64,000 nucleotides of DNA from the NCBI GenBank assembly GCA_963590855.1, contig CAVAQT010000010.1, positions 1 to 64,000 on the forward strand, written 5' to 3'. This document shows, in pieces, positions 27,390-36,556 of the stretch (position 1 is the first letter of the stretch; every line of letters begins with the position of its first letter). The DNA comes from Ruminococcus_C sp963590855 (GTDB taxonomy: Bacteria > Bacillota > Clostridia > Oscillospirales > Ruminococcaceae). The notes under the pieces were generated by a model, which was given only the letters and a program-made list of their open reading frames with translations, made no database searches and was not told the origin of the DNA. A program made the translations under genes and the position numbers.

Positions 27390-29606
27390 TTACGGGAACA
27401 TGCCATCCCAGAGCAGGTCTCCGTTGTGCTCCAGATTCAAGCCGGTCTCTTTTTCGTAATATGCCATATCCGCCAGAACGAAAACGCCGTTTCTTTCGCA
27501 CAGAATGCCGGCTTCTGCCGCCTGGGAAAACGCATGCCGCCGCAGCGAAACGGTATAGCGCTGTAATTTTCGCTTGACCGAAAACTTTCCGGATTCCAGC
27601 TTTGCCAGAAGTGCTTTTGCTGTGTCGTCTGTGGGAATTACAACGCCGATCGTTTCCTCTCGGATGAACCGGAAATTTTCCGCATATGTCCGAAACGGCA
27701 GATTGTCGATTCCCGTAACATCCCTGGCAATGGTATTGCTCCTGATCTCGTCCTCATCGCAAAATGTGTAGAACTGCCGATAATAGGTCTCGATGCATTC
27801 CGGGTCGGCGATCTCCGGGCATTTCTGACGCGCCGCCTTTGTAAACTGCACCCGTTGCTCCAGTGCACGGGGCACGCTCTCCTCGGTTTCAAAAATATAG
27901 ACATCGCCCATTTCCAGTTTTCCCTCCCGGTTGCACCGTCCGGCAGACTGCAAAATATTGTCCAGCCCTGCCATCTGCCGGAATACCGCGGAAAAGTCAA
28001 GGTCTACCCCGGCTTCCACCAGAGAGGTAGAAATCACCGTGATGGGTACACCTTTTTTCAGGTCTGCCCGGATCTCTGCAATCACACGAGAACGGTCTGC
28101 CGGTATCATGTCCGTGGAAAGGTGATATTTCTTCCCCGAAGCCTGCGCAAAGACTTCCCGTGCAGATTTGCGCCGATTGACAATAATCAAACTGCTGGGA
28201 TAGGCAGAAGCCTTCTCCAGTACATTGTCATAGTCCGTCGTCCCCAGAAAGTGAAAACGGCACTTCTGAAAAGCGGCAAAATCAGTGCGGTCAGTGATGA
28301 GCGGACAAACCGGAATCCCCGGCAGATACCGCTGAAACAGCTCCGTATAATCCGGCATCGTCGCCGAAAGAAAGATGGCTTCGCTATTCAGATAGCGGAT
28401 CAAATAGCCGATGCCGCGCAGGCAGGGTTGGAGCAGTTCCACAGGAAGCAGGTGTACTTCATCAAACACGATCACAGCATCCGCCATATTGTGCAGCTTG
28501 CGCAGCCCGGTGCCTTTATAATGGTAAAGGGACTGGAAAAACTGTACGCTTGTGGTAATGAGAAACGGCGCATCCCAATTCTCTGTGGCAGACTTTCGGC
28601 GCTGCGCCGCAGAAACCGTGTCATCTGCCTGCCCCTCCGGATCGGTATCATAGACATAATTGGAATGATGCTGCAAAATGTCTGCATACTGTCCGAACTC
28701 CTGCTCAAATTGTTCAGCAGTCTGCTCAATAATGCTCGTATATGGTATCACATAGATGATCCGCTTTTTTCCGGTATCTTTCAGTACCTTTTGCAGCGCA
28801 ATTTTCAGGCTGCACAGCGTCTTTCCGCTGCCGGTTGGCATATTCAGAATAGAGATGGGCGCGTCACTTTGCGCGGCATTCTGAAACGCCTGCTGCTGCA
28901 AACGCTGCCGTGCCTTTTGCAGCGGTGTTTCAGCCCGGAATCCGGAAAGCTTCTGGTTCAGCGCTTCCAGAACTCCGGCAAAGTCCGCAGACAGACCGCG
29001 TTGTTTCTGCGGACTGCAAAACTGCTCCGTGTCCAGAAAATCGGCATCTGTCAGGCAGGAAAAAACATATCGCGTAAAAAAGGCATACCGCTCTAGCATC
29101 TCCGTCTGGTCTTTTGCCCGGAGCAGTTCCTGCATCATGGCGGCGGCATCCGGGATCGCCAGCGGCACATCCTCCTGATAGGCGCTGAAATCCAGTTCTC
29201 CGGTATAATCCGGTGCGCGCCCCAGCCGATGATACAATGCAGTTCCGTCGTAAGGATACCCTCTGCCGGACTTCGTTCCGCCGTCCGGCAGTCCGGTATG
29301 ATGCCCGGCAATGCAGTATTCCAGCATCCAGGCAACGCATTCCTCCACCTTGTTTTTCGGCATCTGATCCAAAGCAATGGCACCGCAGGCGGAATGCTCG
29401 AACTTCGGCTTCCCGGTCATCAGCCGCCGCTGAAATGCCGGCGCATATTTTCCGATGTCGTGATAGCGCCCGGCTGCCCGGCAAACCTCCCGAAACATTT
29501 CCTTCGAGAATGCACCTGCCATATCAGATACATTTGTCAGATGCTCCAAAACCGTCTGTTTCTCGCCGTCCTCCCGAATATGTGCATAATATCCCATTTT
29601 TTCCAC
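27390..29606 (-). CDS. cas3: CRISPR-associated helicase-nuclease Cas3 (type I-C)
   Basis: Cas3 (738 residues) is recruited by Cascade to nick and degrade target DNA. The N-terminal HD nuclease domain has His49-Asp50 in RYHDIGKYAPAF and the HHTG motif at 102-105. The superfamily 2 helicase shows Walker A PTGSGKT (257-263), DEVH (382-385), SATMP, and VEAGVDLDF with QSAGRCNREG near the C-terminal half. All key residues are present. It has its own promoter and is separated from cas5 by 284 bp holding a small RNA gene. The start has GAGGTGG upstream of the ATG at 29606. Confidence 0.97.
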   Translation of the reverse strand: MEKMGYYAHIREDGEKQTVLEHLTNVSDMAGAFSKEMFREVCRAAGRYHDIGKYAPAFQRRLMTGKPKFEHSACGAIALDQMPKNKVEECVAWMLEYCIAGHHTGLPDGGTKSGRGYPYDGTALYHRLGRAPDYTGELDFSAYQEDVPLAIPDAAAMMQELLRAKDQTEMLERYAFFTRYVFSCLTDADFLDTEQFCSPQKQRGLSADFAGVLEALNQKLSGFRAETPLQKARQRLQQQAFQNAAQSDAPISILNMPTGSGKTLCSLKIALQKVLKDTGKKRIIYVIPYTSIIEQTAEQFEQEFGQYADILQHHSNYVYDTDPEGQADDTVSAAQRRKSATENWDAPFLITTSVQFFQSLYHYKGTGLRKLHNMADAVIVFDEVHLLPVELLQPCLRGIGYLIRYLNSEAIFLSATMPDYTELFQRYLPGIPVCPLITDRTDFAAFQKCRFHFLGTTDYDNVLEKASAYPSSLIIVNRRKSAREVFAQASGKKYHLSTDMIPADRSRVIAEIRADLKKGVPITVISTSLVEAGVDLDFSAVFRQMAGLDNILQSAGRCNREGKLEMGDVYIFETEESVPRALEQRVQFTKAARQKCPEIADPECIETYYRQFYTFCDEDEIRSNTIARDVTGIDNLPFRTYAENFRFIREETIGVVIPTDDTAKALLAKLESGKFSVKRKLQRYTVSLRRHAFSQAAEAGILCERNGVFVLADMAYYEKETGLNLEHNGDLLWDGMFP

Positions 29607-29629
29607 CTCGATATTATTTATATATTACA

Positions 29630-29658
29630 ATTATACCAGAAACGACATGAAAATTCAA
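29630..29658 (-). promoter_or_regulatory. promoter of cas3
   Basis: Minus-strand TTGAAT (29658-29653) and TATAAT (29635-29630) with a 17-bp spacer. No convincing match to the small RNA guide with a proper PAM was found here. Confidence 0.8.
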
Positions 29659-29926
29659 CTGTGGTTTCTCATTTTTTCACCGCAAGTTTCGACAAAGTTC
29701 GACAAATCAGAAAAAACGCCCGTCAATTTCAAAAACAGGCAATCCTGCAAAAACTCGTGTGATGCCACCTAAAGTTGTAAATTATATTTGAACGGACAGA
29801 CGTGCGTCCGGCAGTGTTGCTATAATAGAGACAGTTCCAGATTGCAGGGCATATCAAAGAAACCGGCAAAAAGATCGACGGAATGTAACTCTTTTGTGAT
29901 GTTTACAAAAATCGCCGAAATTGTTC
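29659..29926. other. gene-free region between the cas3 promoter and the next gene
   Basis: No coding frame is supported. A dyad GGACAGACGTGCGTCC (about 29794-29809) and a TATAAT at about 29820 without a well-placed -35 are visible. A second transcript start upstream of the 30005 gene is possible. Confidence 0.4.
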
Positions 29927-29953
29927 TTGTTTTTTTTTTTTTTATGCTATAAT
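29927..29953 (+). promoter_or_regulatory. possible promoter with a 14-T tract between -35 and -10
   Basis: TATAAT at 29948-29953 is preceded by TTGTTT at 29927-29932. The spacer of 15 bp is mostly part of a run of 14 T (29930-29943). Slippage in the run would change the -35/-10 distance. Confidence 0.5.
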
Positions 29954-30004
29954 GCAATAAAGCGTATAAAAATGCTTAAATTTATGGGCTGGGAGGATTT
30001 ACAC

Positions 30005-31258
30005 ATGGCAAAAAAGGTAAAGATCCAGTATACGGCAGAGCCGCCGCATACAGAGATCACAGCAGACGGAATGCGAATGGACACGTCCCGGATCGAGGGA
30101 CGCCGATTGGAGGAATGGGCATATCCGTTTTTCATCCAGAAGGTGCAGTGGAACGGCATCAGCGAAGAACTGAAAGCTTTCATTGGTACAGACGATGTGC
30201 ACATTCAGTTTCAGGGGACTGAGGCAGAGATGCGCATCCTGCGGGATGCGGTAAAAAACACCCCCATGAAAGTGGCAGGAACAGACAACCGCGTTGTCAT
30301 CCTCTACCGCCGGGACAACCTGACCACGCGCATCACTGTCAACGGCAAAATGTTCGACACATCGCGCATCCAGAACCGCAGCATTGAGGAATGGGTCGGC
30401 CCTTTTCAGTTCCGGGATCTCTGTTGGGACGGCATTTTTCAGGAACTGGAAAATGTGCTGGGCACAGACGAGTATACCATCCAGTTTGCCGGTGAACAGG
30501 AGGATATGCGGGAACTGATACAACACTGCCCGGAAACGGTGAGTCTCACCTTTAAGGCAACAGAGACGGCAAAGCACATGCCGAAAGCCGTGAACCTGAA
30601 AATGCCTAACGTAACGGAAAATGAAAATCTCAAGGCAGCCGCCGGGGCTGCCGTCAATGCCGCAAAAAAGCTGGACAGCAGCGTTTCCAATGCTGTCAGC
30701 AACATCCAGAACGCAGAAGGATACCAAAAGCTCATGGCAAATGAAAAGGTACAGAAGGTCAAGAACAACAGCGTGATCCAAAAGATCGCCGGCTTCTGGA
30801 AGGGCTTAAACAAGATCGTGAAGTATGCCATTGTAATCGGTCTCGTTGTCGTGATCCTGGTGATCGTTCTGGTCAGCTGCTTCGGCAGAGACAAGAGCAT
30901 TATTGCAAAATCAGACGGTCAGCTGAGTGCGATACAGTGCCCGCACTCCTGCGAGGGCGGAAAATTCGGCTTCTTTGACATGAGCGAATTGAGCGATAAT
31001 GTCAAAGGCTCAGGCTATTTGTATTTTAGAGCAAATGATTATACCACTACCTATTTGCTGGAAGGCGAGGACGGTACGCAGTGTGAAACGATCGCCGGAG
31101 CAGGTTCTGCGGAAGGAGAAGCTTCTGGCTTTGATAGTGACGCTAAAGTGCAGAGTGATGACGTTGACGGCGACGGCTATGTGACATTCACCATCAAGAA
31201 ATTTGACGGCGAAGATTATGTAGAAGTATGCACCATCAAGGGAGAGGTGAAAGAATGA
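30005..31258 (+). CDS. membrane protein with two N-terminal repeated domains, function unknown
   Basis: This 417-residue protein is not a family I can name. Two related units of about 85 residues lie at 3-85 and 95-175. They share DTSRI, a following EEW, a later W-GI and GTD with IQF, so they arose by duplication. A linker with an Ala-rich amphipathic stretch (208-250) leads to one membrane helix (about 272-293). An extracytoplasmic C-terminal domain of about 120 residues follows, with Cys in CPHSC and CETIAG. The ATG at 30005 has GGGAGGATT upstream. Its stop overlaps the next start (ATGA), so the three genes at 30-33 kb look like one operon. Confidence 0.75.
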   Translation: MAKKVKIQYTAEPPHTEITADGMRMDTSRIEGRRLEEWAYPFFIQKVQWNGISEELKAFIGTDDVHIQFQGTEAEMRILRDAVKNTPMKVAGTDNRVVILYRRDNLTTRITVNGKMFDTSRIQNRSIEEWVGPFQFRDLCWDGIFQELENVLGTDEYTIQFAGEQEDMRELIQHCPETVSLTFKATETAKHMPKAVNLKMPNVTENENLKAAAGAAVNAAKKLDSSVSNAVSNIQNAEGYQKLMANEKVQKVKNNSVIQKIAGFWKGLNKIVKYAIVIGLVVVILVIVLVSCFGRDKSIIAKSDGQLSAIQCPHSCEGGKFGFFDMSELSDNVKGSGYLYFRANDYTTTYLLEGEDGTQCETIAGAGSAEGEASGFDSDAKVQSDDVDGDGYVTFTIKKFDGEDYVEVCTIKGEVKE

Positions 31259-32124
31259 TCTGTCCAAACTGCGGATTAGACTGCGAGGATAGCCAGGACA
31301 CCTGTCCCCTCTGCGGCTATTCCTTTGCGGAAAAAGAAAAGCCTGCTCCGGCAGACATTCCTCAGCCGGAAGCAGCCGCACCACAGCATGCGGCGGCAGA
31401 CACGGCGGCAGCTGCGCCCAAAAAGAAAAACACGGCGGTAATTGTGCTGGCAATTCTCATTGCAGTGCTCGTACTGGCCGGGGCGGCGATGGCTGTGCTT
31501 CTGCTGCATCCGAACGATAACGGCGAAAACCAGACTGCGGCAAGCGTACAGACAACGCTGACCACCACTACTGAAGCGACTACCACTACAGAAACCACAA
31601 CTGCCACAACCACAGAAGCCACTACGACCACACAAGCGACTACTACCACGACCGCTGCAACAGAAGCTGCTACGGAAGCGGCAAAAGCCGCACCGCAGGT
31701 ACTCAGCGGCAACAGCTTCCGTGTGGAAAAGGGCACAGCTTTTTCCGGTGAGGTTTTCTGCATGGATGTCACATGGTTGGGGCAAAGCAAAAGCTATGTG
31801 GAAAACGCACTTGGCGCGTCACTGTCCCTCGAAGACTGGCAGTGGTGGGGAAACGATCTGAAAGCGGCGTTTATCACCTACAACAACCTGGACATTGCGC
31901 TGTTCTTCCAGAACGACGTGTTTGTCATGGCGTATTATGACTGTAGCTCCAGTGTATCAGATGACATTGCCGCCGCGCAGGATTTTGTATTTCCCGATTA
32001 TCCAGCTTCCTCCAACGGTGTCACCTTCGGCGAAGCAGGATACCTGGAGATCTATGAGGAAGTTTACGCAGAAACTGGTGAATATGTCACGCGGCAACGC
32101 TATGTCAGCTACGACATGTATTAA
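31255..32124 (+). CDS. zinc-ribbon membrane protein with Thr-rich linker (paralogue 1)
   Basis: This 289-residue protein has a cytoplasmic zinc ribbon (CPNCGLDC...CPLCG, Cys3, 6, 17, 20), a Pro/Ala-rich linker, one membrane helix (about 62-85), and a Thr-rich stretch of TTT, TEATTTT and similar units. It ends in an extracytoplasmic domain of about 130 residues with no recognised family (QVLSGNSFRVEKGTAFSGEV...). The start overlaps the upstream stop by 4 bp. The first 150 residues are almost the same as in the gene at 32193-33119, but the C-terminal domains differ. Function is unknown; the layout suggests a surface sensor or anchor. Confidence 0.75.
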   Translation: MICPNCGLDCEDSQDTCPLCGYSFAEKEKPAPADIPQPEAAAPQHAAADTAAAAPKKKNTAVIVLAILIAVLVLAGAAMAVLLLHPNDNGENQTAASVQTTLTTTTEATTTTETTTATTTEATTTTQATTTTTAATEAATEAAKAAPQVLSGNSFRVEKGTAFSGEVFCMDVTWLGQSKSYVENALGASLSLEDWQWWGNDLKAAFITYNNLDIALFFQNDVFVMAYYDCSSSVSDDIAAAQDFVFPDYPASSNGVTFGEAGYLEIYEEVYAETGEYVTRQRYVSYDMY

Positions 32125-32130
32125 GAAACC

Positions 32131-32167
32131 TGTCTTTACAAGCGTATACAAGTGTCTTGTGAAGACA
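32131..32167 (+). repeat. intergenic inverted repeat between the two zinc-ribbon paralogues
   Basis: TGTCTTTACAAG (32131-32142) and CTTGTGAAGACA (32156-32167) are inverted with one mismatch around a 13-nt loop. There is no U tract, so it is more likely an RNA processing or stability hairpin than a terminator. Confidence 0.5.
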
Positions 32168-32192
32168 AATCCTAAAATGGAGGCGAAATGAA

Positions 32193-33119
32193 ATGATTTG
32201 TCCAAACTGCGGATTAGACTGCGAGGATAGCCAGGACACCTGTCCCCTCTGCGGCTATTCCTTTGCGGAAAAAGAAAACCCTGCTCCGGCGGACATTCCT
32301 CAGCCGGAAGCAGCCGCACCACAGTATGCGCCGGCAGACACGGCGGCTGCTGCACCAAAAAAGAAAAACACGGCGGTAATTGTACTGGCGGTTATCGTTG
32401 CAGTGCTCGTACTGGCCGGGGCGGCAATGGCTGCACTTCTGCTGATGCGCCACAACGATAACGGCGGCAGCCAGCCTACAGCAAGCGTACAGACAACGCT
32501 CACCACCACAGCTACAGAAGCAACTACCACCACAGAAACCACAACTGCCACGACCACAGAAGCCACCACTACTACAGAAGCGACTACCACCACGGCTGCT
32601 GCAACAGAAGCAGCCACCGAAGCGGCGGCTTCTGAAAACGGCATCGACTACTTCTCCGCATATTACGCCGGGTTGGAACTGACGAATGTCTCTAACGCAG
32701 ACGGATTCTACAAGGGCTATACGCTGTTCGATATCAACCACGACGGCACACGGGAGTTTATCCTGAAAATGGGCAGCAGCGAAGCGGAAACCGTCTACAA
32801 GATCTGGACGATCTCCGGAAACCAGATCCTCTACTGCGGCGAAGCAGAAGGCTTTTCCTGCCATCTGGAAGAGTTTGAGGGCAACCTGTACACCATGCTG
32901 GGACACACGCAGTATGAAGCCGCCACGAAGATCTCCATGGACAGCAATTACAGCATCAGCGAACAGGTCGTATATGAACATAATCTGGATGATACTGAGG
33001 ATTATTCCTGCTACGGCACAGATGTAGGCATGTATGACATCTCTGACACTTCCCTGCTGTTGAAGCTGAGCACGGCCACCTTTGATGCAGGACACTACAG
33101 CTATCAGGAAGATTATTAA
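32193..33119 (+). CDS. zinc-ribbon membrane protein with Thr-rich linker (paralogue 2)
   Basis: This 308-residue protein repeats the design of its neighbour: zinc ribbon (Cys3, 6, 17, 20), Pro/Ala linker, membrane helix (about 62-84), Thr-rich linker. Its C-terminal domain (about 146-308) is different, with motifs such as YTLFDINHDGTREFILKMGS. The DINHDGTREF stretch resembles an EF-hand-like DxNxDGxxE calcium loop. A shared N-terminal half with unrelated C-terminal halves points to tandem duplication followed by domain exchange. A strong terminator follows at 33139-33178. Confidence 0.75.
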   Translation: MICPNCGLDCEDSQDTCPLCGYSFAEKENPAPADIPQPEAAAPQYAPADTAAAAPKKKNTAVIVLAVIVAVLVLAGAAMAALLLMRHNDNGGSQPTASVQTTLTTTATEATTTTETTTATTTEATTTTEATTTTAAATEAATEAAASENGIDYFSAYYAGLELTNVSNADGFYKGYTLFDINHDGTREFILKMGSSEAETVYKIWTISGNQILYCGEAEGFSCHLEEFEGNLYTMLGHTQYEAATKISMDSNYSISEQVVYEHNLDDTEDYSCYGTDVGMYDISDTSLLLKLSTATFDAGHYSYQEDY

Positions 33120-33138
33120 GGCATTCCGGGCAATATGC

Positions 33139-33178
33139 AAAAAGATCGGGCAGCTTGCATTGGCTGTCCGATCTTTTT
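33139..33178 (+). terminator. bidirectional intrinsic terminator
   Basis: AAAAAGATCGGGCAGC and GCTGTCCGATCTTTTT form a long stem (one G-U pair) around TTGCATTG. It separates the plus-strand operon from the convergent MATE gene. Confidence 0.9.
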
Positions 33179-33196
33179 AGAAGTAGTATCGATAGA

Positions 33197-34570
33197 TCAC
33201 ACCATTTTCTTTGGATAACCTGCCCGGTTGACGCGGCGGCAAACAATGACAAAGGAAACCAGAATCAATACCGAGGTAATGACCCATGTAGTGGGAAATA
33301 CCAGGTACAGACTTTTCAGTGTCCGGAAATGGGCAAACACGGTGAAAATCCAGAGGATCCGCACGGCGCAGATGCCCAGCATGGTTTCCGCCGCCGGAAG
33401 CGAGGAGTACCCGAAACCGCGCATGGTGCAGGCAGGGATCTCATAAAGAGAGCACATGGGCTGTAAGCTCAGGACGATAAGGATACGTTCACAGGCATAG
33501 CGAATTTCCGTGGGCGAGGAAGAGAACAGTCCCGATGCCTGCGCACGAAGCAGCACTGTGGGGTAAATAATCAGGCTGGAAAAGCCCGCCGCCAGCACCA
33601 GACAGAGCCAGAAGATCTTCCGGCAGCGGCTGCGGTTTCCGGCGGCGTGGTTCTGGCTGATAAAGGTGGTGGCTGCCTGCCCAAAGGCGGTGTTGACATA
33701 ATAGGCGATATACTCAAAGTTCATGGAGACCGCAGAACCGGCTGCGGCTGCGCTGCCAAAGGTATTGATCGCAGACTGGACAAAAATATTGGCAACACAA
33801 AAGACGGCAAACTGCAGCGCCGCAGGAATGCCGATACGCAAGATCTGCCCCAGACAGTGCCCATGAATCCGGCAGCGGCGGGGCGAAAAGCGAAAGTCTC
33901 CCTCTTCCCGGCAGAGCCAGAACAGGATAAACCCGGCGCTGACTGCCGTAGCAATGTCTGTCGCCAGGGCAACACCTACTACGCTCAGACGGCACACAAT
34001 GACAAAGAACAGATTCAGCAGCACATTGACAACGCCGGAAAAGATCAGCGCGCCCAGCGGTCGGCGGCTGTCCCCTTTGGCGCGGAGCACGGCAGAGCCG
34101 AAGTCATAGAGCATCAGAAATGGCGCACCGGCAAAGTAGACACGCAGATAGCGCACAGCAGAGTCCAGGATATCCGCCGGCGTATGGATCAGCTGTAACA
34201 GCGGCTGTGCAGCAAACTGCCCGATCACGGCAAGCCCGATACCGAAAAGCAGCGAAAAGGCCATGGCGGTATGAACGGCTTCCGGAATCTCTTTTCGGTT
34301 TCCTGCGCCGATGCACCGGGCAATCAGCACATTTGCGCCCACTGCAACGCCTGCCGACAGGCTGACGATCAGCGCGACGATCTCTCCGTTGGTTCCCACG
34401 GCTGCAAGCGCGTCCGGGTCGCCGAACTTTCCAGCGACGGCAGTATCTGCCGAGTTGAACAGCTGCTGCAAAATGCTGCTTGCGGCAATGGGCAGTGCAA
34501 ACAGCAGAATGCTCCGCAGCAGCGAGCCATGCAGCATGTCCAGGCTGTGGCTCTTGGTATTTGTCCTCAT
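33197..34570 (-). CDS. MATE-family multidrug/sodium antiporter
   Basis: This 457-residue membrane protein has about 12 hydrophobic helices. The N-terminal half reads LLFALPIAASSILQQLFNSADTAVAGKFG and NGEIVALIVSLSAGVAVGANV, typical of MATE transporters that export cationic drugs or metabolites with Na+ or H+. The ATG at 34570 (MRTNTKSHSLDML) has AGAGGAGAG upstream; a longer frame has none. It is convergent with the zinc-ribbon operon and divergent from the ABC-F gene. The substrate cannot be told. Confidence 0.93.
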   Translation of the reverse strand: MRTNTKSHSLDMLHGSLLRSILLFALPIAASSILQQLFNSADTAVAGKFGDPDALAAVGTNGEIVALIVSLSAGVAVGANVLIARCIGAGNRKEIPEAVHTAMAFSLLFGIGLAVIGQFAAQPLLQLIHTPADILDSAVRYLRVYFAGAPFLMLYDFGSAVLRAKGDSRRPLGALIFSGVVNVLLNLFFVIVCRLSVVGVALATDIATAVSAGFILFWLCREEGDFRFSPRRCRIHGHCLGQILRIGIPAALQFAVFCVANIFVQSAINTFGSAAAAGSAVSMNFEYIAYYVNTAFGQAATTFISQNHAAGNRSRCRKIFWLCLVLAAGFSSLIIYPTVLLRAQASGLFSSSPTEIRYACERILIVLSLQPMCSLYEIPACTMRGFGYSSLPAAETMLGICAVRILWIFTVFAHFRTLKSLYLVFPTTWVITSVLILVSFVIVCRRVNRAGYPKKMV

Positions 34571-34680
34571 AAAACGTCTCTCCTCTGAGTTAATGCTAAA
34601 ACAGTATATCACAGTATCATAAAATAAAAAAGCAGATATTTTGTAAGTTATGTGTCCAAAAAACATCCTACCCCATTGTC

Positions 34681-34709
34681 TTGAAAAAGATGCCGGAATA
34701 TGCTATACT
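34681..34709 (+). promoter_or_regulatory. promoter of the ABC-F gene
   Basis: TTGAAA (34681-34686) and TATACT (34704-34709) with 17-bp spacing, about 30 nt before the ATG. No attenuator leader of the antibiotic-resistance ABC-F type is present. Confidence 0.75.
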
Positions 34710-34744
34710 AAGAATGATTTTATGAGCAAGGAGCAAACGGAACG

Positions 34745-36535
34745 ATGATATTATTATCCGCACAAAATCTTTCCAAAACCTATATGGAGCGGCACGTCCT
34801 GGATGACGTTTCTTTCTTTTTAAATGAAGGCGACAAGGTGGGCATTATCGGCATCAATGGCACGGGAAAATCCACCCTTCTGCGCATTCTCGCCGGAGCG
34901 GAAGAGGCAGACCGGGGCGAAGTGATCCGTTCCGGCGGTGTGCGTGTCTCCTATCTCCCGCAGATCCCGGAATTTGAAGCGCACGGCACGATCCTGGAGC
35001 AGGTCATGGCACATCTGCCCCAGGATCTCCGGGAAGCAAAGGTGTTTGAAGCACGTTCGATTCTGGGAAAACTTGGGATTGCCGACTGTGAAAGAGACAT
35101 TTCCACCCTGTCCGGCGGCGAAAAGCGCCGCGCCGGCATTGCAGCTGCACTGATCCAGCCCAGTGATGTGCTGCTGCTGGACGAGCCCACCAACCACATT
35201 GACAACGAAACGGTACAGCTTTTGGAAGAGCAGCTGAAAAAATACCGGGGCGCGATCGTCATGGTCACCCACGACCGCTATTTTTTGAACAGCATCACAC
35301 AGCGCATTGTAGAGGTTGACCGCGGAAAGCTCTTCTCCTACGAGGGCAGCTACAGCACCTATCTGGAACAAAAGGCGCAGCGGGAAGCGGATGCCGAAGC
35401 CAAGGAGCGCAAGAACCGGACGCTCTACCGAAAGGAACTGGAATGGATTCGCCGGGGTGTCCGCGCAAGAGGCACCAAGTCCAAAGACCGCATCGAGCGG
35501 TTTCACGAACTGGAAAACCGGGACATTCCCCAGGAAGCCGCCGGACTGCAATTGCAGTCGGTCTCTTCTCGTCTGGGGAAAAAGACAGTGGAATTGGAAC
35601 ACCTGTCCAAAGCGATCGACGGCAGAACGCTGATCCAGGATTTTTCCTACCAGCTCCCCAGAGACGCCCGAATCGGTATTGTCGGGCACAACGGCGCCGG
35701 AAAGTCCACGCTCATCAAGCTGATCTGCGGAGCGCTCTCCCCTGACAGCGGCAGCGTGATCCTGGGAGACACCGTGCGCATCGGCTATTTTTCACAGGAA
35801 TGTGAAAGCATGGATCCGGAACAGCGCGTCATCGACTATATCAAGGAGACTGCCGAGCGAATCCAGACACCGGACGGCACAGTGACTGCTGCCACCATGC
35901 TGGAACGCTTCTTATTTACGCCGGAGTTACAGTGGAATCGCATTGCGAAGCTGTCCGGCGGTGAACGCAAGCGGTTGTATCTACTGAAGGTGCTGATGAC
36001 TGCACCCAATGTGCTGCTTCTGGACGAACCCACCAATGACCTGGATATTGCGACGCTCACCATCCTGGAGGACTATCTGAGTCGATTCAGCGGCGCAGTC
36101 ATCGCCATCTCCCACGACCGGTACTTCCTGGACAAAATGGCTTCTGAAATCTGGGAACTCACCGGAGACGGCACGGTACGGCGGTACAACGGCAACTACA
36201 GCGACTATGCAGCAAAAGCGCAAACGGACACTGCGCCGGAACGAGAGCAAAAACAGACAGAAAAGAAAGCGCGCACCTTTGTGGGCGAAAAAAAGCTGAA
36301 ATTCTCCTACAAGGAACAGCGGGAATATGAAACCATCGATGCCGATATTGCCGCACTGGAGCAGCAGATCGCGGACACGGAAACTGCCATTGGCGCATGC
36401 AGTTCGGATTATGTCCGACTTCAGGAGCTTTCCGGGCAGAAAGAAGCCCTGGAAGCACAGCTGGAAGAGAAAATGGAGCGGTGGGTCTATCTCAACGATC
36501 TGGCAGAACGAATCGCCCGCGGAGAAACCGTTTGA
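34745..36535 (+). CDS. ABC-F family ATPase (ribosome-associated, Uup/EttA-like)
   Basis: This 596-residue protein has two ABC ATPase domains and no membrane segment, as in ABC-F translation factors that act at the ribosomal E site. Walker A motifs are GINGTGKST (domain 1) and GHNGAGKST (domain 2). Both signature motifs LSGGE are present, with LLLDEPTNHID and LLLDEPTNDLD as Walker B. Between the domains lies a charged, helical interdomain linker. A C-terminal coiled coil (about 530-590) is present, as in Uup. The start has AAGGAGC upstream. Whether it is housekeeping or an antibiotic-protection type is open. Confidence 0.94.
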   Translation: MILLSAQNLSKTYMERHVLDDVSFFLNEGDKVGIIGINGTGKSTLLRILAGAEEADRGEVIRSGGVRVSYLPQIPEFEAHGTILEQVMAHLPQDLREAKVFEARSILGKLGIADCERDISTLSGGEKRRAGIAAALIQPSDVLLLDEPTNHIDNETVQLLEEQLKKYRGAIVMVTHDRYFLNSITQRIVEVDRGKLFSYEGSYSTYLEQKAQREADAEAKERKNRTLYRKELEWIRRGVRARGTKSKDRIERFHELENRDIPQEAAGLQLQSVSSRLGKKTVELEHLSKAIDGRTLIQDFSYQLPRDARIGIVGHNGAGKSTLIKLICGALSPDSGSVILGDTVRIGYFSQECESMDPEQRVIDYIKETAERIQTPDGTVTAATMLERFLFTPELQWNRIAKLSGGERKRLYLLKVLMTAPNVLLLDEPTNDLDIATLTILEDYLSRFSGAVIAISHDRYFLDKMASEIWELTGDGTVRRYNGNYSDYAAKAQTDTAPEREQKQTEKKARTFVGEKKLKFSYKEQREYETIDADIAALEQQIADTETAIGACSSDYVRLQELSGQKEALEAQLEEKMERWVYLNDLAERIARGETV

Positions 36536-36556
36536 GTTTTCTGTTTTCCGCAAACA

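Noticed and set aside
29607..29660. A second target of the small RNA guide at the cas3 promoter
   Set aside because: The best alignment (ATTATTTATATATTAC) has mismatches at paired positions and the flank GAT, so it is not convincing.
32214..33140. Long minus-strand frame opposite the second zinc-ribbon gene
   Set aside because: It mirrors the Thr- and Ala-rich codons of the real gene and has no family features.
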